Shown here piece by piece: positions 1 to 9,311 of a stretch of 64,000 bases of DNA. This DNA is from Flavobacterium sp. LHD-85 (lineage in GTDB: Bacteria > Bacteroidota > Bacteroidia > Flavobacteriales > Flavobacteriaceae), in NCBI RefSeq assembly GCF_030929595.1, contig NZ_JAVFVR010000006.1, positions 266,276 through 330,275 of the forward strand, read 5' to 3'. The translations under genes were made by a program, and so were the position numbers. The stretch's first letter is position 1, and the number at the start of each line of letters is the position of its first letter. The notes beneath the pieces are model-generated. The model searched no databases and was not told the DNA's origin. It saw nothing but the letters and a program-made list of their open reading frames with translations.

Positions 1-1
1 G

Positions 2-289
2 TTCATGAGCTGGACTACCATGAGAAAAGAAGATCTGATGCGTTGGAAAAAAGGAGATTACCTAGACACAAATGCTAATCCTGATGTTGCTTTAGGAGCT
101 AAAATAGTAGCTCTAATAGGAACTAATTCTAAAACAAAAGTAAACGCAGAAGGATACGTAATTCCTTATGCTGCTGGTGTGTCAAGATTATTTGTATCTC
201 CAAAAAATTACTTGAGTGCAATTCCAACAAATGACATCAATTTATACGCTGCAGAAGGTGTAGAATTAAAACAAAATCCAGGCTGGTAA
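2..289 (+). CDS. SusD/RagB family outer-membrane protein, C-terminal fragment
   Basis: The open frame enters from the left edge, so only the last 95 or so residues are present. The tail holds WTTMRKEDLMRWKKGDYLD and ends in LKQNPGW, a form typical of SusD/RagB lipoproteins, where the final residues follow a 'P-x-N-I-x-L' stretch (here IPTNDINLYA). SusD proteins sit on the cell surface as lids on SusC porins and capture glycans or peptides. The ATG at 5 is internal and not a true start. Its position just upstream of namZ/murQ suggests that the pair imports peptidoglycan fragments, but this is inferred from context only. Confidence 0.85.
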   Translation, partial: FMSWTTMRKEDLMRWKKGDYLDTNANPDVALGAKIVALIGTNSKTKVNAEGYVIPYAAGVSRLFVSPKNYLSAIPTNDINLYAAEGVELKQNPGW

Positions 290-322
290 TTCGGTAAAAA
301 CTGAAAAACCGCATCTAATACA

Positions 323-360
323 ACTGCCTCCGACGTGAGACTTTTCGGAGGCAGTATTTT
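323..360 (+). terminator. Intrinsic terminator after the SusD gene
   Basis: A perfect 11-bp stem (ACTGCCTCCGA at 323-333 and its complement at 345-355) with an 11-nt loop is followed by ATTTTAAAAT. It lies 33 bp after the SusD stop codon and separates that operon from namZ. Confidence 0.85.
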
Positions 361-543
361 AAAATACTCTTTTTTAGACACATTGTGACCGATAAAAGGT
401 CAAATAGAAAAATTAATCCTGATTCATGCAGGTTATATCTTGTTAGTTTTTAGATTCCCCAAATCTGCCTAAAACATTCATATACTCCGATAAAATCTTA
501 ATTTTATTAGTCCATTTTGTCTCTAACTAATAACTGTATTAAA

Positions 544-1746
544 ATGATAAAATTTATAGCAAAAAGTGCTTTTGTTACAGCATTTCTGTTTCATGCTACG
601 TCACATTCAGCAGCCATTCAGCCAAATAAAACTATTATTTCGGCAGAAATCAATAATGCTGCTATAAAAACGGGAGCTGACAATTACGAAAAATATCTTC
701 CCCTATTAAAAGATAAAAAAGTCGGAATTGTAACCAACCAGACTGGAATTTTATCCAACAAAACCCATGTGGTTGATTTTCTATTGGAGAAAAAAATTAC
801 TGTTCAGACTATTTTTGCTCCCGAGCACGGATTTAGAGGAACAGCCGATGCCGGTGAACATATCGTTGACGGAAAAGATCCGAAAACAGGCTTGCCGATT
901 ATTTCGCTTTATGGCGATAACAAAAAACCAAAACCAGCGCAGTTATCTGGAATTGATGTCATGATTTTTGACCTACAAGATGTAGGAGCACGATTCTATA
1001 CCTACATTTCTTCTTTACATTATGTAATGGAAGCTTGTGCAGAAAATAACGTTCCGCTTATTGTTTTGGATCGTCCGAATCCGAATGGCTCTATTGTTGA
1101 CGGGCCACTTTTAGAAAAAGAATTTACCAGTTTTGTCGGCATGCACCCAATTCCGCTCCTACACGGAATGACAATTGGGGAATATGCTCAAATGGTAAAC
1201 GGAGAAAAATGGCTAAAAGATGGCGCTCAATGTAAACTAAGCGTAATTCCTTGTGTAGATTATAAAAGAACAATGCCATACAGTTTATTGGTAAAGCCAT
1301 CTCCAAATTTACCAAATGACCAGTCTATAAATTTATACGCAAGTCTATGTCTTTTTGAAGGAACAAATGTGAGTATGGGACGCGGAACTGAAAAACAATT
1401 TCAAATCTACGGTTCTCCATATTTAACCAAAACTAATTTCAGTTTTACTCCGAAACCAAATTTTGGCGCAAAAGATCCTTTATACAATGGAAAAGAATGT
1501 TTTGGTGAAGATTTGACCGCTTACCCTAAATTGAAACAATTAGAATTGAAATGGCTTATTAAAGCTTATCAGAATACGAGCGATAAAACAAAATTCTTCA
1601 ATGCATTTTTTACCAAATTGGCTGGAACAAAAAAATTACAGCAACAAATTGAAAATGGTGTTTCTGAAAGTGAGATCAGAAAAACATGGCAGAAAGATCT
1701 AGAAGCTTTCAAAAAAATGCGAACAAAATATCTGATTTATAAATAA
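544..1746 (+). CDS. namZ: Exo-beta-N-acetylmuramidase NamZ (DUF1343, GH171)
   Basis: This 400-aa protein belongs to the DUF1343 family, whose Bacillus member YbbC (NamZ) removes MurNAc from the non-reducing end of peptidoglycan fragments. Visible family motifs are GIVTNQTG, APEHGFRGTADAGE, DVGARFYTY, DRPNPNG and GMTIGEYA. The start is set at the ATG at 544 because it begins a clean signal peptide (MIKFIAKSAFVTAFLFHATSHSAA); the upstream in-frame codon at 517 is TTG with no better context. The protein is probably periplasmic. Its neighbours murQ, the NagZ-type fusion and nagX support a role in MurNAc salvage. A 300-bp gap carrying a repeat element separates it from murQ, so co-transcription is uncertain. 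Confidence 0.9.
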   Translation: MIKFIAKSAFVTAFLFHATSHSAAIQPNKTIISAEINNAAIKTGADNYEKYLPLLKDKKVGIVTNQTGILSNKTHVVDFLLEKKITVQTIFAPEHGFRGTADAGEHIVDGKDPKTGLPIISLYGDNKKPKPAQLSGIDVMIFDLQDVGARFYTYISSLHYVMEACAENNVPLIVLDRPNPNGSIVDGPLLEKEFTSFVGMHPIPLLHGMTIGEYAQMVNGEKWLKDGAQCKLSVIPCVDYKRTMPYSLLVKPSPNLPNDQSINLYASLCLFEGTNVSMGRGTEKQFQIYGSPYLTKTNFSFTPKPNFGAKDPLYNGKECFGEDLTAYPKLKQLELKWLIKAYQNTSDKTKFFNAFFTKLAGTKKLQQQIENGVSESEIRKTWQKDLEAFKKMRTKYLIYK

Positions 1747-1777
1747 AATTTCTAATTCAGTTCTCTTAGACTTAATT

Positions 1778-1947
1778 TTTTAAACACTAGAAACATAGAC
1801 TTTGATAGACTTACAAAAAGCGTTTCATTAGCATAAACACACACATATATATTGCTATGTGCAGAAATGTATTTCTCTTTGGTTGAATTTTTAAAGATTG
1901 GTTACCTTTTTAAACAAAATCAAAACCTGTGTTTCTATGTTTTAAAA
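1778..1947. repeat. MITE-like inverted-repeat element, copy A (degenerate)
   Basis: This 170-bp element lies between namZ and murQ and accounts for most of the 300-bp gap. Its ends (1778-1798 and 1927-1947) are imperfect inverted repeats built on AAACAC-TAGAAACATAG. It shares the internal AAGCGTTTCATTA motif with the copies at 3014-3159 and 46504-46648. It contains no open frame. Of the three copies it is the least well conserved. Confidence 0.65.
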
Positions 1948-2046
1948 TTAAATTCCATTCTAGATAAAAATATCAAACTATTAATGTAAAGTAGTGAAAC
2001 CTGAAATTCGAAGAATTGCGGTTTCGAAAATCAAAAAAAAAGAAAA

Positions 2047-2874
2047 ATGAAAAATAAAAATCCTGAAACTGAACAAGAATCTTTGTACAAAGACTTGGAT
2101 CAAATGAGCGTGAAAGAACTTCTTACAAACATTAATACAGAAGACAAAAAAGTTCCGCATATTATTGAAGAGCAAATTCCTAAAATAGAAAAACTGGTTA
2201 AAGCCATTGTAAAAAAAATGCAGCTGGGCGGAAGATTATTTTATATAGGAGCTGGAACTTCTGGCAGAATCGGAATTTTAGATGCATCAGAATGCCCACC
2301 AACTTTCGGTGTTCCGCATGATATGATTATCGGAATTATTGCAGGTGGAGATACAGCCATTAGAAAAGCAGTTGAAAATGCAGAAGATGATACAGAACAA
2401 GCATGGAAAGATTTGGCTAAGTTTGAAATTTCTAGTTTAGATATGATTATCGGAATTGCAGCTTCTGGAAATACACCTTACGTTTTAGGAGCGCTTAAAA
2501 AAGCCAAAGAACATAACATCAAAACAGGAAGTATTTCTTGCATCAGCAATGGGCTTATTGCTCAAGAAGCCGATTATCCGATTGAATTAATTGTAGGTCC
2601 TGAGTTCTTAACAGGAAGCACGAGAATGAAAGCAGGAACAGCTCAAAAACTTACTTTAAATATGATTTCTACTTCGGTAATGATCAAACTAGGAAAAGTA
2701 AAAGGCAACAAAATGGTCGACATGCAGCTGTCTAACGAAAAACTGGTAAAACGTGCTATCAAAATGATAATGGAAGAACTTGATTTAGAATATGAGGCAG
2801 CCGACGAATTATTGCAAAAACATAAAAGTGTACGAGCTGTTTTATTGGCGCACACCAAAAATCAGGAAAACTAA
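2047..2874 (+). CDS. murQ: N-acetylmuramic acid 6-phosphate etherase MurQ
   Basis: MurQ cleaves the D-lactyl ether of MurNAc-6-phosphate to give GlcNAc-6-phosphate and lactate in the cytoplasm. The 275-aa protein has the SIS-domain signature GAGTSGRIGILDASECPPTFG, which includes the glutamate believed to be catalytic, a second acidic patch VENAEDD, and the GSTRMKAGTAQK motif typical of the family. It is slightly shorter than the E. coli enzyme but complete. The product would feed NagA, which is encoded in this window at 16635-17756. MurQ needs phosphorylated MurNAc. No PTS or MurNAc kinase gene is visible here, so the kinase must lie elsewhere. Confidence 0.95.
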   Translation: MKNKNPETEQESLYKDLDQMSVKELLTNINTEDKKVPHIIEEQIPKIEKLVKAIVKKMQLGGRLFYIGAGTSGRIGILDASECPPTFGVPHDMIIGIIAGGDTAIRKAVENAEDDTEQAWKDLAKFEISSLDMIIGIAASGNTPYVLGALKKAKEHNIKTGSISCISNGLIAQEADYPIELIVGPEFLTGSTRMKAGTAQKLTLNMISTSVMIKLGKVKGNKMVDMQLSNEKLVKRAIKMIMEELDLEYEAADELLQKHKSVRAVLLAHTKNQEN

Positions 2875-2955
2875 AAACCTCACTATCAAAATCTTTTTAT
2901 AGATTTATACAAATTCAAAAACTGGATAAATTCATTTTTTGGAATTTTTAACACC

Positions 2956-2986
2956 GACCTGACAGGTTTGTTAAACCTGTTAGGTC
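2956..2986. repeat. Short inverted repeat after murQ
   Basis: GACCTGACAGGTTT (2956-2969) and AAACCTGTTAGGTC (2973-2986) form a 14-bp stem with one wobble or mismatch and a 3-nt loop. There is no clean T-tract, so terminator function is doubtful. It may be a dispersed palindromic repeat. Confidence 0.5.
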
Positions 2987-3013
2987 TAATTAAGAAACAG
3001 CTTCTCATTTATA

Positions 3014-3159
3014 TTTAACACATAGAAACATAAATTTTTGTGTCAAAAAAAGAAAATAAAAGAAACTAGTTTCCACACATAGTGCAACCTATGTTAACTT
3101 AAATTAGTGAAACGCCTTTTTAAAAATTTTGAAAAAAAACTATGTTTCTATGTGTTAAA
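3014..3159. repeat. MITE-like inverted-repeat element, copy B
   Basis: This 146-bp element has 19-bp perfect terminal inverted repeats (3014-3032 and 3141-3159; core AACACATAGAAACATA). It contains CACATAG...CTATGTT and GTGAAACGCCTTT inside. Relative to copies A and C it is in the reverse orientation. It fills much of the 345-bp gap between murQ and the symporter gene, which otherwise holds only the short palindrome at 2956. Confidence 0.8.
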
Positions 3160-3219
3160 ATAATTGCAGCCAATAGCTTTAAATAATTAATAAAAACCAA
3201 AAATCACCAAAACTATAAA

Positions 3220-4728
3220 ATGACACCAAGTACCATCCTTCTCCTTATTATCATTTATTTCGGAACATTATTCTATATATCGCACAGAGTCAGCAGAAAA
3301 GACAGCGGAAATGAGGCTTTTTTTACTGCCAATAAAAATTCAAAATGGTATTTAGTAGCTTTCGGAATGATTGGAACGGCTCTTTCTGGAGTAACCTTTA
3401 TTTCTGTTCCCGGAGAAGTTGGCGCACCAAGTGGTGAACAATTTAAATATTTTCAATTTGTTTTAGGAAATGCCCTTGGATTTATCGTCATTACAAAGCT
3501 TTTACTGCCTTTATATTATCGAATGAATTTGACTTCGATTTATGGATATATCGAGCAAAGAATGGGCTTTTTCAGTTATAAAACAGCGGCTTCAATTTTC
3601 TTAATTAGCCGAACTATCAGCTCAGCGTTCAGATTGTATTTGGTGGTAATCGTTTTACAGCGTTTTGTCTTCGATTTTTATCATATTCCTTTTGCATTTA
3701 CCGTTCTAATTTCGTTGCTCCTTATCTTCTCTTACACGTACAGAGGCGGATTAAAAACGATTATTATTACAGATACTTTGCAGACATTCTTTTTGGTAAC
3801 TTCTGTTTTCCTTACGATTTATTTTATTTGCGACCGAATGGATTTAAGTGCAATAACCGCATTTGAAGAAGTAAAAAACAGCAACTACTCTAAGATTTTT
3901 TTCTTTGATGATTTTATGGGAAGCAAGTTCCATTTTGTAAAACAAATTCTGGGCGGAATGTTCGTAACCATTGCCATGACAGGTTTGGATCAAGATTTAA
4001 TGCAAAAGAACTTGAGTTGTAAAAACATTGGCGAAGCACAAAAAAACATGTTCACTTTTACAGGAATATTTGTTGTAATCAATATATTCTTTTTGAGTGT
4101 TGGAGCGCTTTTATACATCTATGCAAATAAAAACGGAATTGCTGTTCCTACTGATTTAATTACAGGAAAACCAAGAACCGATTTACTTTTCCCTGAAATT
4201 GCTTTAAATCACTTAGCGCTAATTCCTGCAATTGTATTCTTATTGGGAATTATTGCTGCCACTTTTGCAACCACAGATTCTGCCCTAACAGCCTTAACAA
4301 CTTCTTTCTGTGTTGACTTTTTAGGTATGGACAAAGCAGAAAACAGCCATAAAAAAAACACCGTAAAAATTAGACATTTAGTACATATCAGTTTCTCTAT
4401 TTTAATCTTTTTCATCATCCTTATTTTCAATTCAATCAATGACAGTTCGGTAGTTGGAATGATCTTTAAGGTTGCTTCGTACACTTACGGTCCATTATTA
4501 GGATTATACGCTTTTGGTTTATTCCAAAAATCACGACATGTAAACGACAAACTGGTTCCGTTTATCTGTTTGCTTTCTCCATTATTCACGTATTTCATCA
4601 ATGAATATTCTAAAGTTTTATTTGCAGGATATGTTTTTGATAATGAATTAATTATACTAAACGGATTAATTACTTATTTAGGATTATTTATTACCAGTTC
4701 ACGCAGTGAAAAAGAAATAAGTTTCTAA
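3220..4728 (+). CDS. Sodium:solute symporter (SSS family)
   Basis: This 502-aa polytopic inner-membrane protein has about 13 hydrophobic segments and SSS-family features. These are an N-terminal FGMIGTALSGVTFISVPGEVG stretch in the first helices, the AMTGLDQDLMQKNLSC segment, and ATFATTDSALTALTTSF near the sodium-site helix. The family imports sugars, amino acids or vitamins with Na+. Between murQ and the NagZ-type fusion, the likely cargo is MurNAc, anhydro-MurNAc, GlcNAc or a small muropeptide. SSS transport does not phosphorylate its substrate, so a cytoplasmic sugar kinase would be needed before MurQ. The cargo is inferred only from gene order. Confidence 0.85.
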   Translation: MTPSTILLLIIIYFGTLFYISHRVSRKDSGNEAFFTANKNSKWYLVAFGMIGTALSGVTFISVPGEVGAPSGEQFKYFQFVLGNALGFIVITKLLLPLYYRMNLTSIYGYIEQRMGFFSYKTAASIFLISRTISSAFRLYLVVIVLQRFVFDFYHIPFAFTVLISLLLIFSYTYRGGLKTIIITDTLQTFFLVTSVFLTIYFICDRMDLSAITAFEEVKNSNYSKIFFFDDFMGSKFHFVKQILGGMFVTIAMTGLDQDLMQKNLSCKNIGEAQKNMFTFTGIFVVINIFFLSVGALLYIYANKNGIAVPTDLITGKPRTDLLFPEIALNHLALIPAIVFLLGIIAATFATTDSALTALTTSFCVDFLGMDKAENSHKKNTVKIRHLVHISFSILIFFIILIFNSINDSSVVGMIFKVASYTYGPLLGLYAFGLFQKSRHVNDKLVPFICLLSPLFTYFINEYSKVLFAGYVFDNELIILNGLITYLGLFITSSRSEKEISF

Positions 4729-4803
4729 TTCAGCTTAATACTATTGATGAGTCAATTTGAATCTAATGCTCTTAAACTCAAATTGATTTTTAAAAAAAAT
4801 TAT

Positions 4804-7800
4804 ATGAAAAATTCATTCATAAAAATCAGTTTATACGCCGCTTTTATATTTTTAATTACCAATTGCGCATCCAAAAAAAATAATGGTGCAGCAGATGCTA
4901 AAAAGGATATCCCTTTAAAAGACACTGTTGTTTACGTACCAAAAAACACTTCAGATAAAAAAACTTTTTTTAAAGATTCTGATCAAGAAACAGCTTGGGT
5001 TGACAGCATTTACAATAAAATGACCGTACAGGAAAAAATCGGGCAATTGTTTATGGTTTCTGCCTATTCCAATAAAGATTCTGTACACGTTAATCAGATC
5101 AGTAAATTGATTGAAGATTATAAAATAGGAAACGTTATTTTCTTTCAGGGCGGACCAGTTCGTCAGGCGAAATTAACCAACTTATATCAGTCAAAAGCAA
5201 AAGTTCCTTTGATGATCGGAATCGATGCTGAATGGGGATTAGCTATGCGATTGGACTCAACTTATCGTTATCCTTGGAATATGACCTTGGGCGCCATTAA
5301 AGATTTAAGTTTAATTGAAAATGTGGGGAAAAATATGGCAGCCGAAAACAAACGAATCGGCGTTCATTTCAACTTCGCTCCTGTTTTGGATATTAACACC
5401 AATCCGAAAAATCCAATTATCGGAAACCGTTCTTTTGGCGAAGATAAAGTCAATGTAACCGAAAAAGCCCTTGCTTTAATGAAAGGAATACAAGGAAATG
5501 GCGTTTTCTGTACCGGAAAACACTTTCCTGGACATGGCGATACTTCAACCGATTCGCATCATGCCTTGCCTACCGTTAATTTTTCTAAAGAACGTATGGA
5601 ATTAGTCGAACTATATCCGTACAAAAAATTATTCGACGAAGGTTTGGCTTCTGTAATGGTGGCGCACCTTAATATCCCAAGTTTAGAATCACAGCCAAAC
5701 TGTCCATCTTCGGCTTCTTATAATGTGGTTACCAATCTGCTTCAAAAAGAATTAGGTTTCAACGGATTGATTTTTACAGATGGTTTGGCGATGAAAGGCG
5801 CGGCCAATTTTAAAGGCCCTGGAGATTTGGAAATCGCAGTTCTTTTAGCAGGAAATGATATTTTATTGTGTCCTGAAAATGTTCCAGTTGCTTTTCAGAA
5901 ATTAGAAGAGGCTTACAATACGCAAGTAATTACGGAAGAACGATTGGCACATTCTGTTAAAAAAATTCTTCATTTTAAATACAAAGCAGGATTAAATAAA
6001 TACAAGCCGATTGATTTAAATAATTTATATAATGATTTAAATCCGTCGCAAAATGATGCTTTGCATTATAAACTGTATGAAAATGCCATTACGGTTTTAA
6101 AAAACGAAAAAGAAATTCTTCCAATAAAAGATTTAAGCGAAAAAATTGCCTACATAAAACTGGGTGAAGATATCAACAGCTCTTTTATTTCTACGCTGAA
6201 AAAATATACCGAAATCACAGAAGTTAAAGACACTAATCTTGACAGTCTGAATAAAGAATTGAGAAAATTTGACAAGGTTATTATCAGTTACCACAAAGTA
6301 AATAAAGCTTGGGAAAAACAAGAATTTACCCTGCAAGAAATGCTTTGGTTGAAAGAAATTGCAAAACACAACAATGTAATTTTAGACATTTTTGCAAAAC
6401 CATATTCTTTATTATCAGTAAACAATTTTGATGATATTGAAGGATTGGTAGTTTCCTATCAAAACTCAGATATCAGTCAGGTTGTTTCGGCAGGATTGCT
6501 TTTTGGTGCTGTTGAAGCCAAAGGAAAATTGCCTGTTTCTATAAATGATGCTTTCCATGTGAATGATGGTTTGACTACCGAAAAACTAAATCGTCTGGCT
6601 TTTACAGCTCCAGAAAATGTAAATATGAATCCAGCGATTTTATCTAAAATAGATGCTGTAGCACAAAAAGCAATTGACGGAAAAATGGCTCCAGGAATGC
6701 AGGTTTTGGTGGCTAGAAAAGGAAATGTTATTTTTCAGAAATCGTATGGAGCGCAAACTTACGATAACGGAAAAAAAGTCGCAGATACCGATTTATACGA
6801 TGTGGCTTCAATTTCAAAAATGATTTCGACATTGCCAAATGTGATGCAATTGTACGATAAAAATAAAATAGAGCTAGATACTAAACTGAAAGACATGCTG
6901 CCGTTTTTTGCTAAAACCAACAAAGAAAACATCACTTTCAAAGATCTATTAAATCATTACGCAGGACTTCAGGCATGGATTCCGTTTTACAAAGCAACTT
7001 TAGACAGCAATAATCAGCCTTCTGAAAAATATTATCGTAAAGTAGCTGAAACTGGTTTTACAACAAAAGTTGCTGAGAACCTTTACATTCGAAACGATTA
7101 TCATGATACCATTATGAAAATCATTGCCGAAAGTCCTGTAGCACTAAAAAAAGAATACAAATACAGCGACTTTACTTTTATCATTTTAAAAGAATATTTA
7201 GAAAGAAAAACACATAAAAAACTAGAAGATCTAAGCAAAGAAAATTTCTACAGCACATTAGGAATGACTAATACGCTTTACAATCCTTTAGATAAATTCG
7301 ACAAAAGCAATATCGCTCCAACCGAAATTGATAATTATTTCAGACATCAGATAATTCAAGGTTATGTGCACGATATGGCCGCAGCAATGGAAGGCGGAGT
7401 TGCAGGTCATGCAGGAATTTTTTCTAATGCAATGGATGTAGCCAAAATGATGCAGCTTTATCTGCAAAAAGGAAATTACGGTGGCATTCAATATTTTTCT
7501 CCACAAACTTTCGATGCTTTTAATACTTGTTATTACAAAAATCAAGGTGTCCTGAGAGGTTTAGGATTTGATAAAAGAGTACACAAAGGCGGACCAACCT
7601 GCGATTGTGTTTCTGAAGCAAGTTTTGGTCACACAGGTTTTACAGGCAACATGGCGTGGGCAGATCCAGAAACCGAAATTGTGTATGTGTTCCTATCCAA
7701 CAGAACCTATCCAGAAGTAGTGAATGACGAAAACAAATTAGCCAAAGGAAAAATCAGAGAAGAAATTCAACAAATAATTCAAGATGCAATTATCAAATAA
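4804..7800 (+). CDS. Lipoprotein fusion: GH3 beta-N-acetylglucosaminidase (NagZ-like) + beta-lactamase-fold serine hydrolase
   Basis: The 998-aa lipoprotein starts at 4804, where MKNSFIKISLYAAF...ITNC gives a clear lipobox; the upstream in-frame starts would bury it. Residues about 60-400 are a GH3 domain with KHFPGHGDT at 239-246, the loop DSH at 250-252 (the Asp-His dyad of NagZ enzymes), and FTDGLAM with the expected nucleophile D326. A GH3 C-terminal-like domain follows. From about residue 620 there is a serine beta-lactamase-like domain with SISK at 669-672, a YSD motif and HTGFTG near the end. In Bacillus the separate proteins NagZ (YbbD) and AmiE (YbbE, beta-lactamase fold amidase) act together with NamZ on muropeptides. 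This gene joins the two activities. The amidase role is inferred; the C-terminal domain could instead be a peptidase or esterase. Confidence 0.9.
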   Translation: MKNSFIKISLYAAFIFLITNCASKKNNGAADAKKDIPLKDTVVYVPKNTSDKKTFFKDSDQETAWVDSIYNKMTVQEKIGQLFMVSAYSNKDSVHVNQISKLIEDYKIGNVIFFQGGPVRQAKLTNLYQSKAKVPLMIGIDAEWGLAMRLDSTYRYPWNMTLGAIKDLSLIENVGKNMAAENKRIGVHFNFAPVLDINTNPKNPIIGNRSFGEDKVNVTEKALALMKGIQGNGVFCTGKHFPGHGDTSTDSHHALPTVNFSKERMELVELYPYKKLFDEGLASVMVAHLNIPSLESQPNCPSSASYNVVTNLLQKELGFNGLIFTDGLAMKGAANFKGPGDLEIAVLLAGNDILLCPENVPVAFQKLEEAYNTQVITEERLAHSVKKILHFKYKAGLNKYKPIDLNNLYNDLNPSQNDALHYKLYENAITVLKNEKEILPIKDLSEKIAYIKLGEDINSSFISTLKKYTEITEVKDTNLDSLNKELRKFDKVIISYHKVNKAWEKQEFTLQEMLWLKEIAKHNNVILDIFAKPYSLLSVNNFDDIEGLVVSYQNSDISQVVSAGLLFGAVEAKGKLPVSINDAFHVNDGLTTEKLNRLAFTAPENVNMNPAILSKIDAVAQKAIDGKMAPGMQVLVARKGNVIFQKSYGAQTYDNGKKVADTDLYDVASISKMISTLPNVMQLYDKNKIELDTKLKDMLPFFAKTNKENITFKDLLNHYAGLQAWIPFYKATLDSNNQPSEKYYRKVAETGFTTKVAENLYIRNDYHDTIMKIIAESPVALKKEYKYSDFTFIILKEYLERKTHKKLEDLSKENFYSTLGMTNTLYNPLDKFDKSNIAPTEIDNYFRHQIIQGYVHDMAAAMEGGVAGHAGIFSNAMDVAKMMQLYLQKGNYGGIQYFSPQTFDAFNTCYYKNQGVLRGLGFDKRVHKGGPTCDCVSEASFGHTGFTGNMAWADPETEIVYVFLSNRTYPEVVNDENKLAKGKIREEIQQIIQDAIIK

Positions 7801-7893
7801 ATTCCAAATTCCAAACTAAAAGAGCATAAAAAATCTTTCCTCTTGCTTCTTTCTTCTTTAAAAAAAAATCTAACTATCTAAAATATAAACCCA

Positions 7894-9165
7894 ATGACAA
7901 AAGAACGTTTAACTTCACTCGATGTCTTTAGAGGATTTACCATCCTTTTAATGACGATTGTCAATAATCCGGGAAGCTGGTCATCTATTTATCCGCCCCT
8001 AGAACACGCCGAATGGCATGGTTGTACGCCTACTGATCTAGTTTTCCCGTTTTTTGTTTTTATAATGGGAACTGCAATTCCGTTTGCAATGCCTGTAAAA
8101 CATTTTGACGGAAGTGTTTTCAATAAAATCTTAGTTCGCTCGCTTCGAATTTTCTGTTTAGGATTATTTTTAAGCGTTTTCAGCAGAATCCATTTATTTG
8201 GCTTGGAAGGAATTCCGTTATTAGGATTAAGATTGATAATTGCTTTTGCAGTTGCTTACGCGCTTTTAGGAAACTTCTCAATGAAAGTCAAAACCATTCT
8301 TGCCGTTGGTGTATTTCTAATTCTTATTTCTCTATCATTTAGCAGACTTGAACATTTTGAAGACACGAGAATCCCAGGCGTTTTGCAGCGAATTGCGATT
8401 GTGTATTTCTTTACTTCAATATTGTATTTAAAGACTAATTTAAAAACACAACTTTTAGTTTTAGCCACTCTTTTAATTGGATATTGGCTTGTAATGGCTT
8501 TTGTTCCCGTTCCTGGATTTGGTCCTGCCAATTTCGACAAAGGAACCAATCTTGCCGCTTGGATAGACGATACACTTCTAAACGGACATTTATGGGCATC
8601 GTCTAAAACTTGGGATCCAGAAGGAATCTTAAGTACTTTGCCAGCCATTGGAACCGGAATTTTAGGAATGTACATTGGTCAGTTATTAAATTTATCGGTT
8701 GATAAAATGGAAATCGTAAAAAAGACCGCCATTGCGGGAACTGCTTTAGTAATTGGAGGTTTAATTTGGAACATCTTCTTCCCTATTAACAAATCGCTTT
8801 GGACAAGTTCTTATGTTTTATACACAGCCGGAATTGCAACAATATGTCTAACGCTTTTGTATTATATAATTGATATTAAAGGGCATAAAAAATGGACAAA
8901 ATTATTCCTGATTTGGGGTGTAAACCCAATGATTGTATTTTTCTTTTCTGGAATAATTCCGAGGGTTTTAAGCGGTATAAAAGTAGCCGATCCTGAAAAA
9001 GCTGGAGAAGAAATTGGACTTCAAGCATATATTTATAACCACGGAATTGTTCCTTGTTTTGAAAACCCACTAAATGCATCACTCGCTTATGCTTTATCTT
9101 ATGCTGTTTTCTGGTCGTTTATCTTATGGATTTTCTACAAAAAGAAACTGATTTTTAAAGTGTAA
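7894..9165 (+). CDS. NagX-like membrane acyltransferase (DUF5009 / heparan-glucosaminide N-acetyltransferase-like)
   Basis: The 423-aa protein has 10-12 transmembrane helices. It opens with RLTSLDVFRGFTILLMTIVNN, then EHAEWHGCTPTDLVFPFFVFIMG, which are the hallmark stretches of the HGSNAT/NagX (DUF5009) family. It occurs beside amino-sugar genes in many Bacteroidota and is thought to transfer acetyl groups across the membrane to glucosamine, but the bacterial reaction is not firmly proven. It closes the MurNAc/GlcNAc cluster, 93 bp after the fusion gene, and is likely in the same transcript. Confidence 0.85.
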   Translation: MTKERLTSLDVFRGFTILLMTIVNNPGSWSSIYPPLEHAEWHGCTPTDLVFPFFVFIMGTAIPFAMPVKHFDGSVFNKILVRSLRIFCLGLFLSVFSRIHLFGLEGIPLLGLRLIIAFAVAYALLGNFSMKVKTILAVGVFLILISLSFSRLEHFEDTRIPGVLQRIAIVYFFTSILYLKTNLKTQLLVLATLLIGYWLVMAFVPVPGFGPANFDKGTNLAAWIDDTLLNGHLWASSKTWDPEGILSTLPAIGTGILGMYIGQLLNLSVDKMEIVKKTAIAGTALVIGGLIWNIFFPINKSLWTSSYVLYTAGIATICLTLLYYIIDIKGHKKWTKLFLIWGVNPMIVFFFSGIIPRVLSGIKVADPEKAGEEIGLQAYIYNHGIVPCFENPLNASLAYALSYAVFWSFILWIFYKKKLIFKV

Positions 9166-9311
9166 GTCAGTTAGATAATATTTCATCCGGACTTAATAGT
9201 TTGATTTGGTCATCGTTCTAGCACTTCTGTAAAGATCACTTTTCTTTTTTCTAAAAATTTTAAGAAAAGCAGTATCTTGCCGTACTAATAAAAAGTGTTA
9301 GTTTATAAATT

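Noticed and set aside
517..543. Nine extra N-terminal codons of NamZ from a TTG
   Set aside because: The ATG at 544 begins a complete signal peptide; the extension adds nothing.
8256..8675. A 139-codon minus frame inside the NagX-like gene
   Set aside because: It is antisense to a clear membrane protein and shows no start signal or family features.
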